Shown: in pieces, positions 1-9,690 of the stretch
How positions within the stretch are numbered: position 1 is the first letter of the stretch
How the letters are laid out: every line of letters begins with the position of its first letter
Position numbers and translations under genes: made by a program
NCBI GenBank assembly: GCA_024364805.1
Contig: CM044497.1
Location: 100,664,464 to 100,686,922 of the forward strand
DNA length: 22,459 bases
Direction: 5' to 3'
From: Euprymna scolopes
Taxonomy: Eukaryota; Mollusca; Cephalopoda; Sepiida; Sepiolidae
The notes under the pieces: model-generated
Databases searched by the model: none
Told to the model about the DNA's origin: nothing
Seen by the model: only the letters and a program-made list of their open reading frames with translations

Positions 1-30
<30 letters not shown>
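1..30. repeat. (GT)15 microsatellite
   Basis: Uninterrupted GT dinucleotide repeat at the window edge. It may continue to the left of the window. Apart from this tract I see nothing in the first 186 bases. Confidence 0.95.
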
Positions 31-32
<2 letters not shown>

Positions 33-203
33 CGCATATTAATCTGATTTTTGAAGTACATACATATGTTCCACAAAGTTATTAACATGAAGTCTACCAT
101 GGGCAAATGAGCTAAATGGAACCTCAGATTTAAAACAATAAACATATCGGCACGGTAAATAGTAAAGTAGACAAAGGCTATATACGGTGTGTGTGTGCTT
201 CAG

Positions 204-369
204 ATATGAACGATCTCTATCGAGTCATAATTGTGAATATCAGCCAATACTTGATGAGTTGCCTGAATACAAAACTTACGATGTTGCATTAACTCCAACA
301 AGAATGAACACTTCGATCATAGAACCGACCAAACACGTTGGACAAGATTCTCATAAAAATGAAACATAG
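204..369 (+). CDS. Possible host terminal exon, unidentified
   Basis: An open frame of about 55 codons follows an AG acceptor-like site (202-203, context TGCTTCAG) and ends at a TAG stop. The peptide is balanced in composition, with the segment YQPILDELPEYKTYDVALTP and several Ser/Thr/Tyr residues. It is unlike the low-complexity peptides found elsewhere in the window. No domain, signal peptide or membrane segment is visible and I do not recognise the family. It could be the cytoplasmic tail or last exon of a gene whose other exons lie to the left. The pyrimidine tract before the acceptor is weak (a GT run), and an open frame this long can arise by chance, so the call is tentative. Confidence 0.2.
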
Positions 370-3300
370 ACAAGAAAAAAGTATGCCACTTAAATAGTTC
401 CCAAAGAGTTAGTAAAAATACCGCTAATTGCAGAAAACAGAAAGTATGGGACAAATTCATTCTAGATAAACTATTCCAATAATATAGAAATGAAAAGTCC
501 TTGTAGACTGGCACTAAAATACATCACTCCATTATGAGCAGCAGTGTATGGCAATTACTGCCCAAAATCAAAGCATGATGACCGATCTTTTTAAAGAGGA
601 TGGGTAGTCTCAGTAAGGATTACAAGTTTAAGTGCTATCACCAGACATCCAGTTGTAAGTTATTGCTGAATGGCAGCAACAGGATAATACAACACAATGT
701 AGCCTATATATATTTCCACTGGACCATCTTTAAATAGTTTAATGTCAAATGTAGTAGCTAGTCTTGGGATCATATACTTAAGGTAATAGTTGGAAATAAA
801 TCATATACTACGCAGTTTATTCAGTAGCATACATGGAGAACGGAGATTTTAAACTTGGAACAGTGATAAAAAAGGGGAAATGTATCACTCCTTGTTTCAA
901 CAATACAAAGGTGGGAGAAGATAAGGTTAAAACAAGGTGTTGTACTCAACATAAAAATATATTGAAATTTAAGAAGGACCTCCATCCATTCTAACCATTA
1001 TAACAGTAACTAGATCCATGGACAAGATTTTACAAAAAAAAATCCTGTTAATTCAAGCGTAAGGTTGATACAATCAATTGTACTTAGAAGGGAGATTTGA
1101 CTCTTGAAGAAATATCAAAGTTGGAATCTCTGAAAATGAAAAATATGCGAAACTGAAAAAAACTAACACATATACATACACATAGAAATACACTAAAAAT
1201 TTATACAAACTTGACAAAATACAAAGAGTATTTTGTTAAATGATAATGGCAGCTGTGGGTGAGAGGATGTATATTTTTTGACCAGTGACGTAATATACTT
1301 GAAGTTGCGTTCGCTATGTTAGCGCTACGCCTTCCTTGCACCCCCGCTCTCTGATAATGGACCTCATCACGCATCTCTGCATGGACAACCTATTTTAATC
1401 AAAAGACGAATGTGTTTTAAATTGTTTCCTCATTTAAGAGGCAATTCACTAAGCGGACTCTAATTTATTCAGAGTATGTATATCCGTTTGCATTTACTGG
1501 CCTTGTTTACAACAAACTACTGCATTTATATACTAACTACCTACCTATGTCACACTGGCAGTAAAAAACTAGCAAATACAAACATCCACAGGGGCCAAAT
1601 ATGTAATCATTTGCTGATGCATTTGAGAATATTGAGTATCCAATACTTTTTACCGCATTGTGCCTTACCGAATATGCACAGTCAGATATGAGTAAATCAA
1701 TTTAATTATAAATCTACAAAATCAATAAATGTTTAATTATACACTGCTTATATACTAAACATCTTGTCACACTAACGAGATTAATAGTTATCTCTTCTAA
1801 TAACCGACCTATACATATATGTATAGGTGTCTATTTGTAAAAAAGATTTTCTATATTAGACTTTTCACGCGTGCGACGGCGCCATGGATAAAATTGTGGA
1901 TTGCCGAAAAAAGACGACCAGATTTCAATCAACCTAAAACACCCGCATCAAAAGTTACATTCTACGAAACAGTATTTATGTCGATTAATCATTATTAAAA
2001 TGAAGATAACATATAAGCCAAGTGATGATACACTCTTTTCATGCTATTTAAACTGATTTTATTTTTGATTTTATCGTCAAGAAATAAAACTAAACGTTAA
2101 TCAACAATTAATGTTACAAATTATGATATTTCAACTCTGAACATTCCCTCCAACAAAGTTTATACATTCAGATGAGGGATTTTTCATCGCACTTTATAAT
2201 TCGTGTTTAATGACTATTTTCTACTCAACAAGAGCCGATCGTTTAGAAAACACGGTTCGCCCGAACTATTCAAGGATGTTTGCCATTTAGTTCAACATAG
2301 GATTCGAAAAATCAAAGAACTTATCAAATCATTATCGATTACATGAATGATTCTTTGCATGAAAAAATCAATACAGAACATATTATTAGATTTAACTCTG
2401 AGTGCACTACAAGCCGTTTGTTGTTTTCATCTGAAACAGATTTGGAACAGTCACTTATAAGTCTAACTCTTAAACATACACGTATAATCTCAAAAAAAAG
2501 CCAGAGAAAATATAGTTTAGGCTTATCGCCGTTACATTTGTTGATGCTTATTATTAAACTTAACTCTAATTTGAATGGGGAACTTTGTTTATTTGTCAGT
2601 AAAGATGAAATAATGTATTAAGTAATGCAAGATTACTGATAGAGAAATGAACACTAAATATATAGGAAGTAAAAGCCCGCTAATGCAGAAATAAATATTT
2701 AAAATTATTTTTAGAAAAAGTAAAAGAGAACTTTAAGAAAGTTATCTCTAAAAGAAGTTGATTAGAATATTAATATAAAAAAATAGTATTGGTGTCCATT
2801 TCTTTCACGATGCAATACGTAATTATTAATGTAAATTAGGGCGACGAATTTTTGATTTGTAAACGCTGAAGACTTGCTTGCACGTCGCAGCAGTTGTAGT
2901 AATCATGACCATCGGAGTTATTTGGTTTTCTTTCACTCTTTTTTTTTGTTGCCGCCGTGATCGTAGATGTAATATATGTCGAGTTGTTTACTTTTTTCTT
3001 ATTCAACTTTATAGTTGTCGTAAGAAGCAATGGTTTTATTATTTATTATACAAAATAGGAAAGTAGAAAACCTGTTTTAATATTGTTCTCTTTTTTCCTT
3101 CTCTTCTCATATTACTTTATATTTTACGTAGGATCTGTGTGTATTAAAATCCCCTTAGTTCTATGGGTGGGACGCTGAGAGTATATATCATCTAAAACCA
3201 CGCTTGTAAAAAGAGAGATTAGACGAAAATTCATGTGATATCCCTTATTCGGATGAAGTGGAAATTCCATTAATCTTTTTAATTAATTTAGACCTGTCAA

Positions 3301-4484
3301 TGTCATTTTTCTACCTTATCAACATATGATATGAATGCAGTATGCTAATGCAAATATAAACAAAAAACAATTGAAGTGTATAACGAAAATATGAAGTCCA
3401 ATCGGTATGTTTTGACATTTAAATGTCCCCCAATCAGAATTATTTAAAAATCTGACAATTACTTAAAGAACAATCTAAGTGAATCCGCAAGAGAGTTAAT
3501 CAGTGTTTCTATCTTTTAACTCTCTCTCTCTGCCTCTCTTTTTCTCTCTACCTCTATAAAAATATTAAATGCAAAAATGACACTAAATGATCGCCATTAA
3601 TATCAGTTTTTTTTTCAATGAATTCAAACGTTATATTTTATATTTTGTTTTTATTAATAATTTTCAAGCTATGCACGGAGGAATTCCATTGAAAAAATAA
3701 TTACATTATTAATTTAAAGTAACTCGTTTAATTTTGGAGCGTTTTAACGATTTGGGTTTGAATTAATATCGAGCGAACGAAAAAAAGTGTGCAATTTATG
3801 ACGAAAGTCTAAAAATATGACATCGATCTTTGTTGATATTTTTATCAGAATTAATTATAAATTTCAATGACCAACGTGAATTTATTAAGATGATGTTATT
3901 AGCGTGTTGATTGTCGTTTTTCTTCTAGTCTATAAGCGTTATCGTCGCGTCTACGAATAAACGTGCCGTTACTTTTAGCATTATTTCATTGTGAACGTTG
4001 ATTTTGTGATTAAAGCATGTAAATAAGACTGCGCAGAACTAACGGGAATACTTACAAAGACGTAGATTTTTACAAAATTTGTGATTATGTGCCGCCCGGA
4101 ACTTTCGTACCTTTCCAGTCGTAAACGAATTGCAGTTTTGGCAAAGGTAACCAAAAGCTTTGCAAAATTATACTACAAAAATCGCCTCTTACATGTAAAC
4201 CATGTGATGGAGCTATGCTATAATTACCACACTAAAAATAAATAAGTATACAAAATTAAAAATTCTTTTTACAATAAAAAACAAAATGATTTTATTAAAA
4301 TAACGATAAATATAGGTATGCGTGTGTTTAATATAGTGCCAAACTATGTTTTTATAAATATAAATCGCATCCATTGATGAGACATTAAGGTTTTGAAAAG
4401 GATCACCACCATATTGTTATTACAATCGAATTCATTTGTCGTTAAGAGTGTATTTGTCAGGTATGAGTTAAGATTTTATATTTC
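370..4484. other. AT-rich stretch without recognisable genes
   Basis: No convincing exon, RNA gene or mobile element was found. It holds a 22-bp perfect palindrome (1807-1828), a short CT-rich tract (about 3521-3556) and a 14-bp palindrome GACATTTAAATGTC (about 3415-3428). A related ACATTTAAATGTC string, also followed by a C-run, lies near 5474 inside the dispersed repeat. A small patch of higher GC lies around 1300-1400. The longest open frame (2343-2621) shows no family resemblance. Confidence 0.6.
1807..1828. repeat. 22-bp perfect palindrome
   Basis: ACCTATACATA is followed directly by its reverse complement. It is alternating purine-pyrimidine and AT-rich. It could be a chance or cruciform-prone site; nothing nearby assigns a role. 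Confidence 0.8.
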
Positions 4485-4729
4485 ACTAGCGGGGGGGGGT
4501 ACCCGGCGTTTCCCGGGTGTTTGTAAGTGTATATGGGGGGATAAGTAATAACCCTGAAACGATGTTAAAAAAATCGGAAAAACCAAAACCAAAAAAAAAA
4601 AACAATCAGCGAAAAAAAAAAACGCTGTGTGTATAGCGGGGGGGGGAAAGTAAACTAAAGAATACGCGAAGTAAAATAAATAAAGAGACGTTGCCCGCGT
4701 GTCTAAAGATGTAAAAGAAAAAAAAAGTT

Positions 4730-4809
4730 TTGGTCGTGAGGCTGGATTGAACCCGGGAGGCTTGACGTGTAGGTGAAACAAACTCCAACCACTTTACTGT
4801 CTAGACCAA
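4730..4809 (-). repeat. tRNA-derived module inside the dispersed repeat
   Basis: On the minus strand this 80-nt piece begins TTGGTC and ends GACCAA, forming a 6-bp acceptor-like stem. It contains an A-box-like AAAGTGGTTGG and a B-box GGGTTCAATCC (plus-strand 4744-4754). The anticodon arm is irregular, so it is not a working tRNA gene. It looks like the Pol III promoter head of a SINE or a tRNA pseudogene. The shorter copy of the host repeat keeps a B-box remnant (GTTCGAGCC, about 13331-13340, minus strand), so the module is probably part of the family and not a separate insertion. Confidence 0.55.
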
Positions 4810-4991
4810 GAGTAAGAGGAATATATAGTGTTAAAATAAGGCTTATAAAGCGAGTGAAAGAGGTTTGATTGACAGATAGCCACTAAATGAGGTCATCGCG
4901 GGAGCGTTACGAGATGACATAGCAGTATTTTATTTTTTTGTATTACTTCACATCAGCGTTTATTAAATTACGTATTTCGTTTCCTGTCTAG

Positions 4992-5060
4992 ACATCTCTC
5001 TCTATCTGTCTCTCTCTCTTTCTCTGTCTCTCTGTCCCTCTGTCTCTCTGTCTCTCTCTC
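4992..5060 (+). repeat. Pyrimidine microsatellite (TC/TCTG)n
   Basis: Imperfect TCTC and TCTG repeats on the plus strand lie within the dispersed repeat. No function is inferred. Confidence 0.9.
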
Positions 5061-5678
5061 ACTTCTTCCTTACTCTAAAGACTGTTACTAAAAAAGACAA
5101 TGGCGTCTGGCTGTTTTTTTTTGTAAAAACTTCGACTGTTAATATTTTTTGTAAGCGTATTTTTTTATTTCACATTTTGTGCTTGTTATTTTTCGTTTAC
5201 CTATCGTATCTAACTATTTTAATGTGCTAATAACTTTGGTAACGTTGTCATAGCGTAGAAGTTCATAGTTTAGCTTGTGTAAGTGTTAAATGTTTTTTTA
5301 AATTCAGACTGCAATTAGAGCTTACTGACGTCAAGATCACGTGACATGACTCAGCGGGTTTTAAATACAAGTTGACCCAAAATAAACGGCCCCGTGTATA
5401 CTTTATGTAGAAGAGTTGGTTCCCGTATTTTTGGGGGCAGTTATAAATCGATTTAAAAATATGTAATGTTTAACATTTAAATGTCACTTTTTGCCCCCCC
5501 CCGTAGAAAATCGATCAGTTGACGCACTTTCGATGGTCCTTTTGGGCTAATTTTTCGATGGAGGGGGGGTTTAATAGGATACAAATTTGTGAATTTTTGT
5601 TCCGTCGGTCAAAAGTTTTAGCAGACACACAAACATACATACATACATACATTTTCGCTTTTATATATATATATAGAT

Positions 5679-7004
5679 AATGTTTTGCAAAAGAAACCAG
5701 TCGACATATTATGAACACCTAAATTTACAACAAGACGAAACGCAAGTTTAGATTAATCGTTTAGAATATGAAGTACTTTAATATAGACTTGCTACAATAC
5801 TAATAATACGTAAAATATAAATGGACCATCAATGAAAACACAACTAGGAGAATCTAACACAAAATAATGAGTTTATTTATCAAAAGCCTTTAGAGGTAGG
5901 AGAATTGCAGCACAAAATCTACACCCATGAATCCGTCGTATAAATTGTATTCGGATGAATTGTGCCCTTACATTTCTACGATAGCATAATGTTTTACATT
6001 TCTACGATAGCACAATGTTTTAAATTACTTTGAGCTAGTATACGATTTGAATTCCTTCATGCCAGTTTTCCGAATTATAGCCCTGTTTTAGAGTGGTACG
6101 CTACCTGCTATTGCATATAAAATAAAGTTCTATAACACAAATTAGAAAGCAGGTTAATATACGAAATAATGAATAATTCAAAGGGCGTGTGCAATAATAT
6201 AAAATACGGTTACATGAAAGGTGAAATATTAGCGAGATAATTACATCGATTCAAGATGGGAGAGATGTTTCGTAACTGTAAATCTTGTTTTTTTTTTCCT
6301 TTATTTTTCCAAACATGGCGGCAAGTGTTAATGAAATAATTAAGTTATTTCAATGACGCCTGTATTTCTAGATGATGTCTCTCGATACTGGCCAGTTTGC
6401 TTCTCCGTGTGTTTTTGTTTATCATTGATTAATACGAGCTTCCGGAGTTTAATTTAGTTTGTATTTTAAAAGGACAAATTGAATTCGGCTCAGATTTAGT
6501 CAAATTCACGTCTTTCGTTTTTATACATTTCTTGATTTTAAGAAATTTTATTTCAACGCGATTTCAATTGCTTATTGTTGTACAGTATTTTTGTTTTTCT
6601 CTTTCAAATTTCATGTGTCTGGTAGCGTTTTTCGCCTCTACTTAAGTTAGATGGATACATATCTAATATATTAAGTATAATTAATATAGTATTTATCAAA
6701 GTTTAAAAAATAAAGGGATAGAAAAACATTTTTTTATATATCGTATTTTTGAAAGTTATAAATGTGATATTTTAAACCATTTTACTCTCATGATAAGTTA
6801 GTTCCATATATGTAACAAGCAATCACATATCTAGTTTACATTACGCCATTTTGAATAATAATTAAGTGATTGAGTTGTGCTACAAAACAGATGCTGTCAA
6901 GAATTGTAATATCAACTAAAAGGAATAAATTTTAAAATGTTAAACATTATTAACTTTGAAATATACTTTTTTATCATTCATTCAAAATATATGGCATCAT
7001 TTCC
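5679..7004. other. AT-rich spacer, no gene seen
   Basis: Apart from a 26-bp tandem duplication (5969-6020), I see only AT-rich unique-looking sequence between the dispersed repeat and the Penelope-like element. No open frame here resembles a protein family. Confidence 0.6.
5969..6020 (+). repeat. 26-bp tandem duplication
   Basis: Two adjacent 26-bp units (5969-5994 and 5995-6020) differ at one position. The near-identity suggests a recent replication-slippage duplication. Confidence 0.85.
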
Positions 7005-7345
7005 TGCTCTTGTGCATGTTTCATTGTGTTTTTTCTTGCAATCCATTTCTCCTTTTAGCTGGCCAATGCTCGAACGTTCTGTTCGAGTATAACATGAAAT
7101 TTACCTTAATCGCTACGTTTTGACCTCCATAAGTCGTCTCCAAGCGAGTGATACATTAAGTTTAGTGAATTTATTAAAAAGTCGATTGAAATAGTTTAAA
7201 ATAATTAAAAGCACTTAGCGTGCCTTCCTCCACATATTGTTGGTGATTGGATCATACGAATGAGTAGGGTTTCAATGATTGGGAGGAGCAGATCCCAATG
7301 TGAGACGGCTAAAATAACAGTTTATTTTATTAATATGGTCCTAAA
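7005..7345 (-). repeat. 3' pseudo-LTR of the PLE
   Basis: It is homologous in direct orientation to 9845-10232. Shared landmarks on the plus strand are TGCATGTTTCATTG, CTTGCAATC, the GGCCAATG block and the hairpin CTCGAAC-GTTCT-GTTCGAG (7069-7087). Further shared landmarks are AAGTCGTCT, GCGAGTGAT and TTTATTAAAAAGTCGA. A hammerhead site corresponding to the one at 9985-10025 lies around 7113-7155 but is decayed. The left limit is where similarity to the other pLTR fades. Like the 5' copy, the pLTR includes the C-terminal end of the PLE reading frame. Confidence 0.75.
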
Positions 7346-7679
7346 TTCTGTTTTTGAGGTTTTCATGTGCTGCAAGGTGCTCATAAATAGAGCTATTCGG
7401 GGAAGATAGGTGACATGTTAGCCAGCAAAATTTACTGGTTCTAGTCATGCCGATGTACGTGTTGATGCTGACGACTCCTATAAGGCATTTAAAAACGCAC
7501 ACGGCATTTCTAGTTTGGAGTAAATTGTCGTTGGATGTAGAGTTATTCCTTATTAGTAATTGACTTGTTTTATTTTTTTTTGTAATAAATAATGAGTCTA
7601 AGTTTGGAGAGTTTTTATTTTCAATTGTTGAAATGCGTTTATGTATGATATTTCTTATTTTATGTCGATTTATTAGCAT
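7341..7679 (-). pseudogene. PLE GIY-YIG endonuclease region
   Basis: This is the C-terminal endonuclease part of a Penelope-like polyprotein. In the family the GIY-YIG domain nicks target DNA to prime reverse transcription. In the 112-residue open stretch, VFKC (62-65) and TYIG (74-77) correspond to the two GIY-YIG core strands. The end (SSPNSSIYEHLAAHENLKN) matches the layout of the independent PLE copy at 20381-20638, where VVYKFKC and NTYIG occupy the same places. It continues the reading direction of the reverse transcriptase encoded to the right. It belongs to a broken element and is not a functional host gene. I am confident of the family but not of the subfamily. Confidence 0.85.
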
Positions 7680-8666
7680 GTAACGGGTTAAAGTAGAAGA
7701 TGATATTATTATTAGTAGTAGTAGTAATTTTTGTAATGGCAGAGAGAGTGTGTTTAATTTTTGGATTGATGATATAATTTGGGAAGTGTTTATTAATGAG
7801 GGTTTGTTTTATGTTAGGGAGTGCATTATAAAATAGTGGATGAATTACGTTTCGTTAGGTAGATAAGATTTTTCACTAAGGTCATTTTATATCTATTGAG
7901 ACATTCACTTTTTAAATTGAGAATACATGATTCTTTACTTACAGATTTTTTGTATGGATAGGTTATAAATCTATCGCTGTCGACTTTAATTTCTATGTCA
8001 AGAGGGGAATAGTGTTATTTATATTTATTCATGCGTGAAATTTAGTAGTGGATTTTTTAAAGTGCGGTTTTGATTTGTGTTAGTTCCTCCTAATTATCTT
8101 TTAGTAAAAGTATATCGTCGGCGTATCTAACGCAGATGGATGATTTAGATATATTAAAGATTTTAGTTTCTAGGTTGGCCAAAAAAATCGGAAAACAACG
8201 GGCCTTAAACTGAACCCTTTAAAACTCCGGAAATCTAGATATATAAGGTGTCATTAGCGCCATAAAAAGGAACCATATTGGTATAAAAGATTAATCATTT
8301 TATTAGTGCGGGAAGAATGGGGTATTATCTATATTGTTAATTATGTATATAGTTTGGTTAACAGTCGTTTGTAAATAGACTTTCAACGGTAAGTGAAATT
8401 AGTTCATTTTTGAGTACTACTGAATGAAAAATGCCTAATGATTCATTCGAGGAAGTAACTATAACTAAGTGTTAAATACGGCATAATTAGTTTATGAAGG
8501 ATTTTTGCGAATTTATGCACGAATGTAAGTATTTGCTAAATAATAGGATGAAGGGGTATCTTTATGTACTTTTGCATTTCCGTACATATAGTTCGGTGTC
8601 TATTCGCCAATAATTTTTGTGTATTTTAATGTAGTCGATATGTGCATCGTTAACTGTGATTAATTT

Positions 8667-8686
8667 ATTAATATTTATTTGGAGTT
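8667..8686. repeat. Target-site duplication, left copy (20 bp)
   Basis: This 20-bp sequence is repeated exactly at 9209-9228. It lies at the point where PLE reverse transcriptase similarity is interrupted, so it marks the target site of the nested insertion. Confidence 0.85.
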
Positions 8687-8820
8687 TATATATATATTAT
8701 TTCTTAATTGGAATTCATTTTTGACATGAGCATTATATATATTAATTTATTTTTATTTCGGACTATTATTCTCATCTTTATTAGTTGTTGTTTTCATCTT
8801 TATTGGTTGTTGTTTTTGTT

Positions 8821-8869
8821 TTTCATGACGTTTCGGCCAACTATTTTTCTGGCCTTCGTCAGGTGGTAA
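8821..8869 (-). ncRNA. Hammerhead ribozyme motif, left arm
   Basis: On the minus strand, CTGACGA (plus-strand 8856-8862) is followed by A, then the stem II pair GGCC/GGCC with a loop of about 12 nt. Next comes GAAAC (8830-8834) and GTC. The ACGT spanning GAAAC-GTC is self-complementary, as in PLE hammerheads that use a short palindromic stem III and may act as dimers. The flanks (CAC before, ATG after) give only a weak stem I. The core is intact by eye; activity is uncertain. Confidence 0.72.
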
Positions 8870-8984
8870 CTGCGACGGATAGGAACTTCGAATCTCCTAA
8901 CTGCATTCTCAGCAATCACTGTCATCCGTAGTTGTTGTGGTCTCACCACGTTTTACCAAGTAAATCTCTGGCACGCTTTGAGTA

Positions 8985-9057
8985 GAATTGAAACCGCTAT
9001 CTTCAGACAATGTCTATCTGGAACCATGGAGATTAAACGTCTGTATCAACTGCGCCA
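8985..9057 (-). repeat. tRNA-like module in the nested retroposon
   Basis: On the minus strand there is an A-box match TGGCGCAGTTG (9047-9057) and a B-box-like GGTTTCAATTC (8985-8995). They are spaced about 18 nt wider than in an ordinary tRNA. It is probably a decayed Pol III promoter of a SINE-type head. No convincing cloverleaf is seen. Confidence 0.4.
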
Positions 9058-9085
9058 CAGTTGACAGAGACGTGGAACCTTTATG

Positions 9086-9134
9086 GTTACACCTGACGAA
9101 GGCCACAGGAATAGTTGTTCGAAACGTCATGAAA
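9086..9134 (+). ncRNA. Hammerhead ribozyme motif, right arm
   Basis: This is the plus-strand counterpart of the left-arm motif. CTGACGA lies at 9093-9099, followed by AGGCC, a loop, GTTC, GAAAC (9121-9125) and GTC. Stem II is less perfect than in the left arm. Because the two motifs lie on opposite strands, either transcript orientation of the insertion carries one ribozyme and the complement of the other. Confidence 0.65.
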
Positions 9135-9208
9135 ACCCACAACCAATAAAGATGAACACAAAAACAACAACTAATAAAAATGAGAATAATAATCCGAAAG
9201 AAAAATAA

Positions 9209-9228
9209 ATTAATATTTATTTGGAGTT
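9209..9228. repeat. Target-site duplication, right copy (20 bp)
   Basis: Exact copy of 8667-8686. PLE reverse transcriptase similarity resumes immediately to the right. Confidence 0.85.
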
Positions 9229-9424
9229 GTTCGGTATGATTTTTACTTCATTTTGAATTTAGATTTATCGGATAGACTTTCTTCTAATTTATTAATATAT
9301 AGTTCGGAAGGCATTAGAGCGAATACATTTGATTCATCGGCGCGTTTAATGGATATGTCTAGGTTATTTTTTAGTTCAATGGCGGCTGTCCTTTGTTCTT
9401 GAGTATCGTTGTATCAAAGTTTAC

Positions 9425-9690
9425 AATTACCCAAAGGTGCTGAGTTCAATCCTGAACGAAGGCAGTGAATAGTACCATTCAAAACAGAGAATCAGCAACT
9501 ATGTCCCAGAGCCTCGCTGGAGTCCGAACACGGTACCCCCGTAATAATAATAAAGGGTTGGGTTCGAGACTCCTAACAAACGGTTCCCCAGTTCGATATA
9601 AAACACCTGATGAAGGCCGGAGGGCAAAACGTCCGAAACGTTGTGACTATAACAACCAAGATGAGGAAGTCAGTTCAACAATCTCAATCA
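9425..9690 (+). mobile_element. Second HHR-bearing retroposon inserted in the PLE
   Basis: PLE N-terminal coding similarity (minus) stops near 9690 and reverse transcriptase similarity resumes near 9425. The plus-strand segment between them is foreign to the PLE. It contains two B-box-like strings (GAGTTCAATCC near 9443 and GGGTTCGAGACTCC near 9560) and a hammerhead (9596-9651). Its tail, AACAACCAAGATGAGG, resembles the AACAACCAATAAAGATGA tail of the insertion at 8687-9208. Possible degenerate target repeats (ATCAAAGTTTAC near 9412 and ATCAAGTTCAAC near 9678) flank it, but the ends are not exact. It is a related non-autonomous element, or possibly a pLTR scrap from another PLE family. Confidence 0.55.
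9596..9651 (+). ncRNA. Hammerhead ribozyme motif
   Basis: CTGATGA (9607-9613) is followed by a stem II region (9615-9634, GG...CC ends with an imperfect interior) and GAAAC (9635-9639). GTT then precedes the expected cleavage site. Stem I is supported by CAC (9604-9606) with GTG (9643-9645), and further out by ATAT with TATA across a small internal loop. AACGTT around the core is palindromic, as in PLE-type hammerheads. The conserved core is complete by eye. Confidence 0.75.

Larger units (their letters stand above)
4485..5678 (+). mobile_element. Dispersed repeat, ACTAGC...TATAGAT family, long copy
   Basis: The element starts ACTAGC, followed by a G-run and the block CCCGGCGTTTCCCGGG. It ends with CAGACACACAAACATACAT, an ACAT microsatellite, TTTTCGCTTTTATA and a TATAGAT terminus. 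A shorter copy at 13257-13681 has the same ends (ACTAGC, CCCGGCGTTGCCC, CAGACATACATACACACAT, ATAGAT), which supports the boundaries. The interior carries an antisense tRNA-like module (4730-4809), a pyrimidine microsatellite and four homopolymer G/C runs of 7-9 bases (4491-4499, 4638-4646, 5494-5502, 5563-5569). No reverse transcriptase or transposase frame is visible, so it is non-autonomous. The short-microsatellite terminus recalls tails of RTE-clade retroposons, but the class is not established. Confidence 0.65.
8687..9208 (-). mobile_element. Nested non-autonomous HHR retroposon with inverted arms
   Basis: A 522-bp insertion into PLE coding sequence, bounded by a 20-bp target duplication. 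Its arms (8739-8866 and 9088-9208) are inverted repeats of about 120 bp. Each arm holds a hammerhead core followed by a tail of AACAACAACTAATAAA- and AAGATGA-type repeats. The minus-strand copy is longer. It contains a tRNA-like module upstream (8985-9057), a hammerhead (8821-8869) and a tail running past the arm into a short TA run beside the duplication. The plus-strand arm is a shorter inverted partial copy. No protein frame is present. The head-to-head layout mirrors the 5' inversion of the host PLE, so PLE machinery probably mobilised it (inference). Confidence 0.8.
7680..9425 (-). pseudogene. PLE reverse transcriptase region, broken and interrupted
   Basis: This is a PLE-type reverse transcriptase fossil on the minus strand. 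The catalytic YADD lies at 8114-8125, in the context ICVRYADDILLL. A palm motif of the VxSLFTN type lies near 8365-8390. The N-terminal segment typical of PLE reverse transcriptase lies at about 9245-9415, with ELKNNLDISIKRAD and YINKLEESLSDKSKF. The 522-bp element at 8687-9208 splits this N-terminal segment from the palm, with similarity resuming on both sides. The frame is broken in several places. The fragment order (N-terminal segment, palm, endonuclease) is collinear with intact PLEs. Confidence 0.82.

Noticed and set aside
2343-2621. 92-residue open frame with ATG start
   Set aside because: No motif, no splice context, AT-driven composition; length is within what chance gives in 22 kb of AT-rich DNA.
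4476-4788. Minus-strand open frames of 60 and 101 codons
   Set aside because: They lie inside the non-coding dispersed repeat, across G-runs, A-runs and the tRNA-like module, and show no family resemblance.
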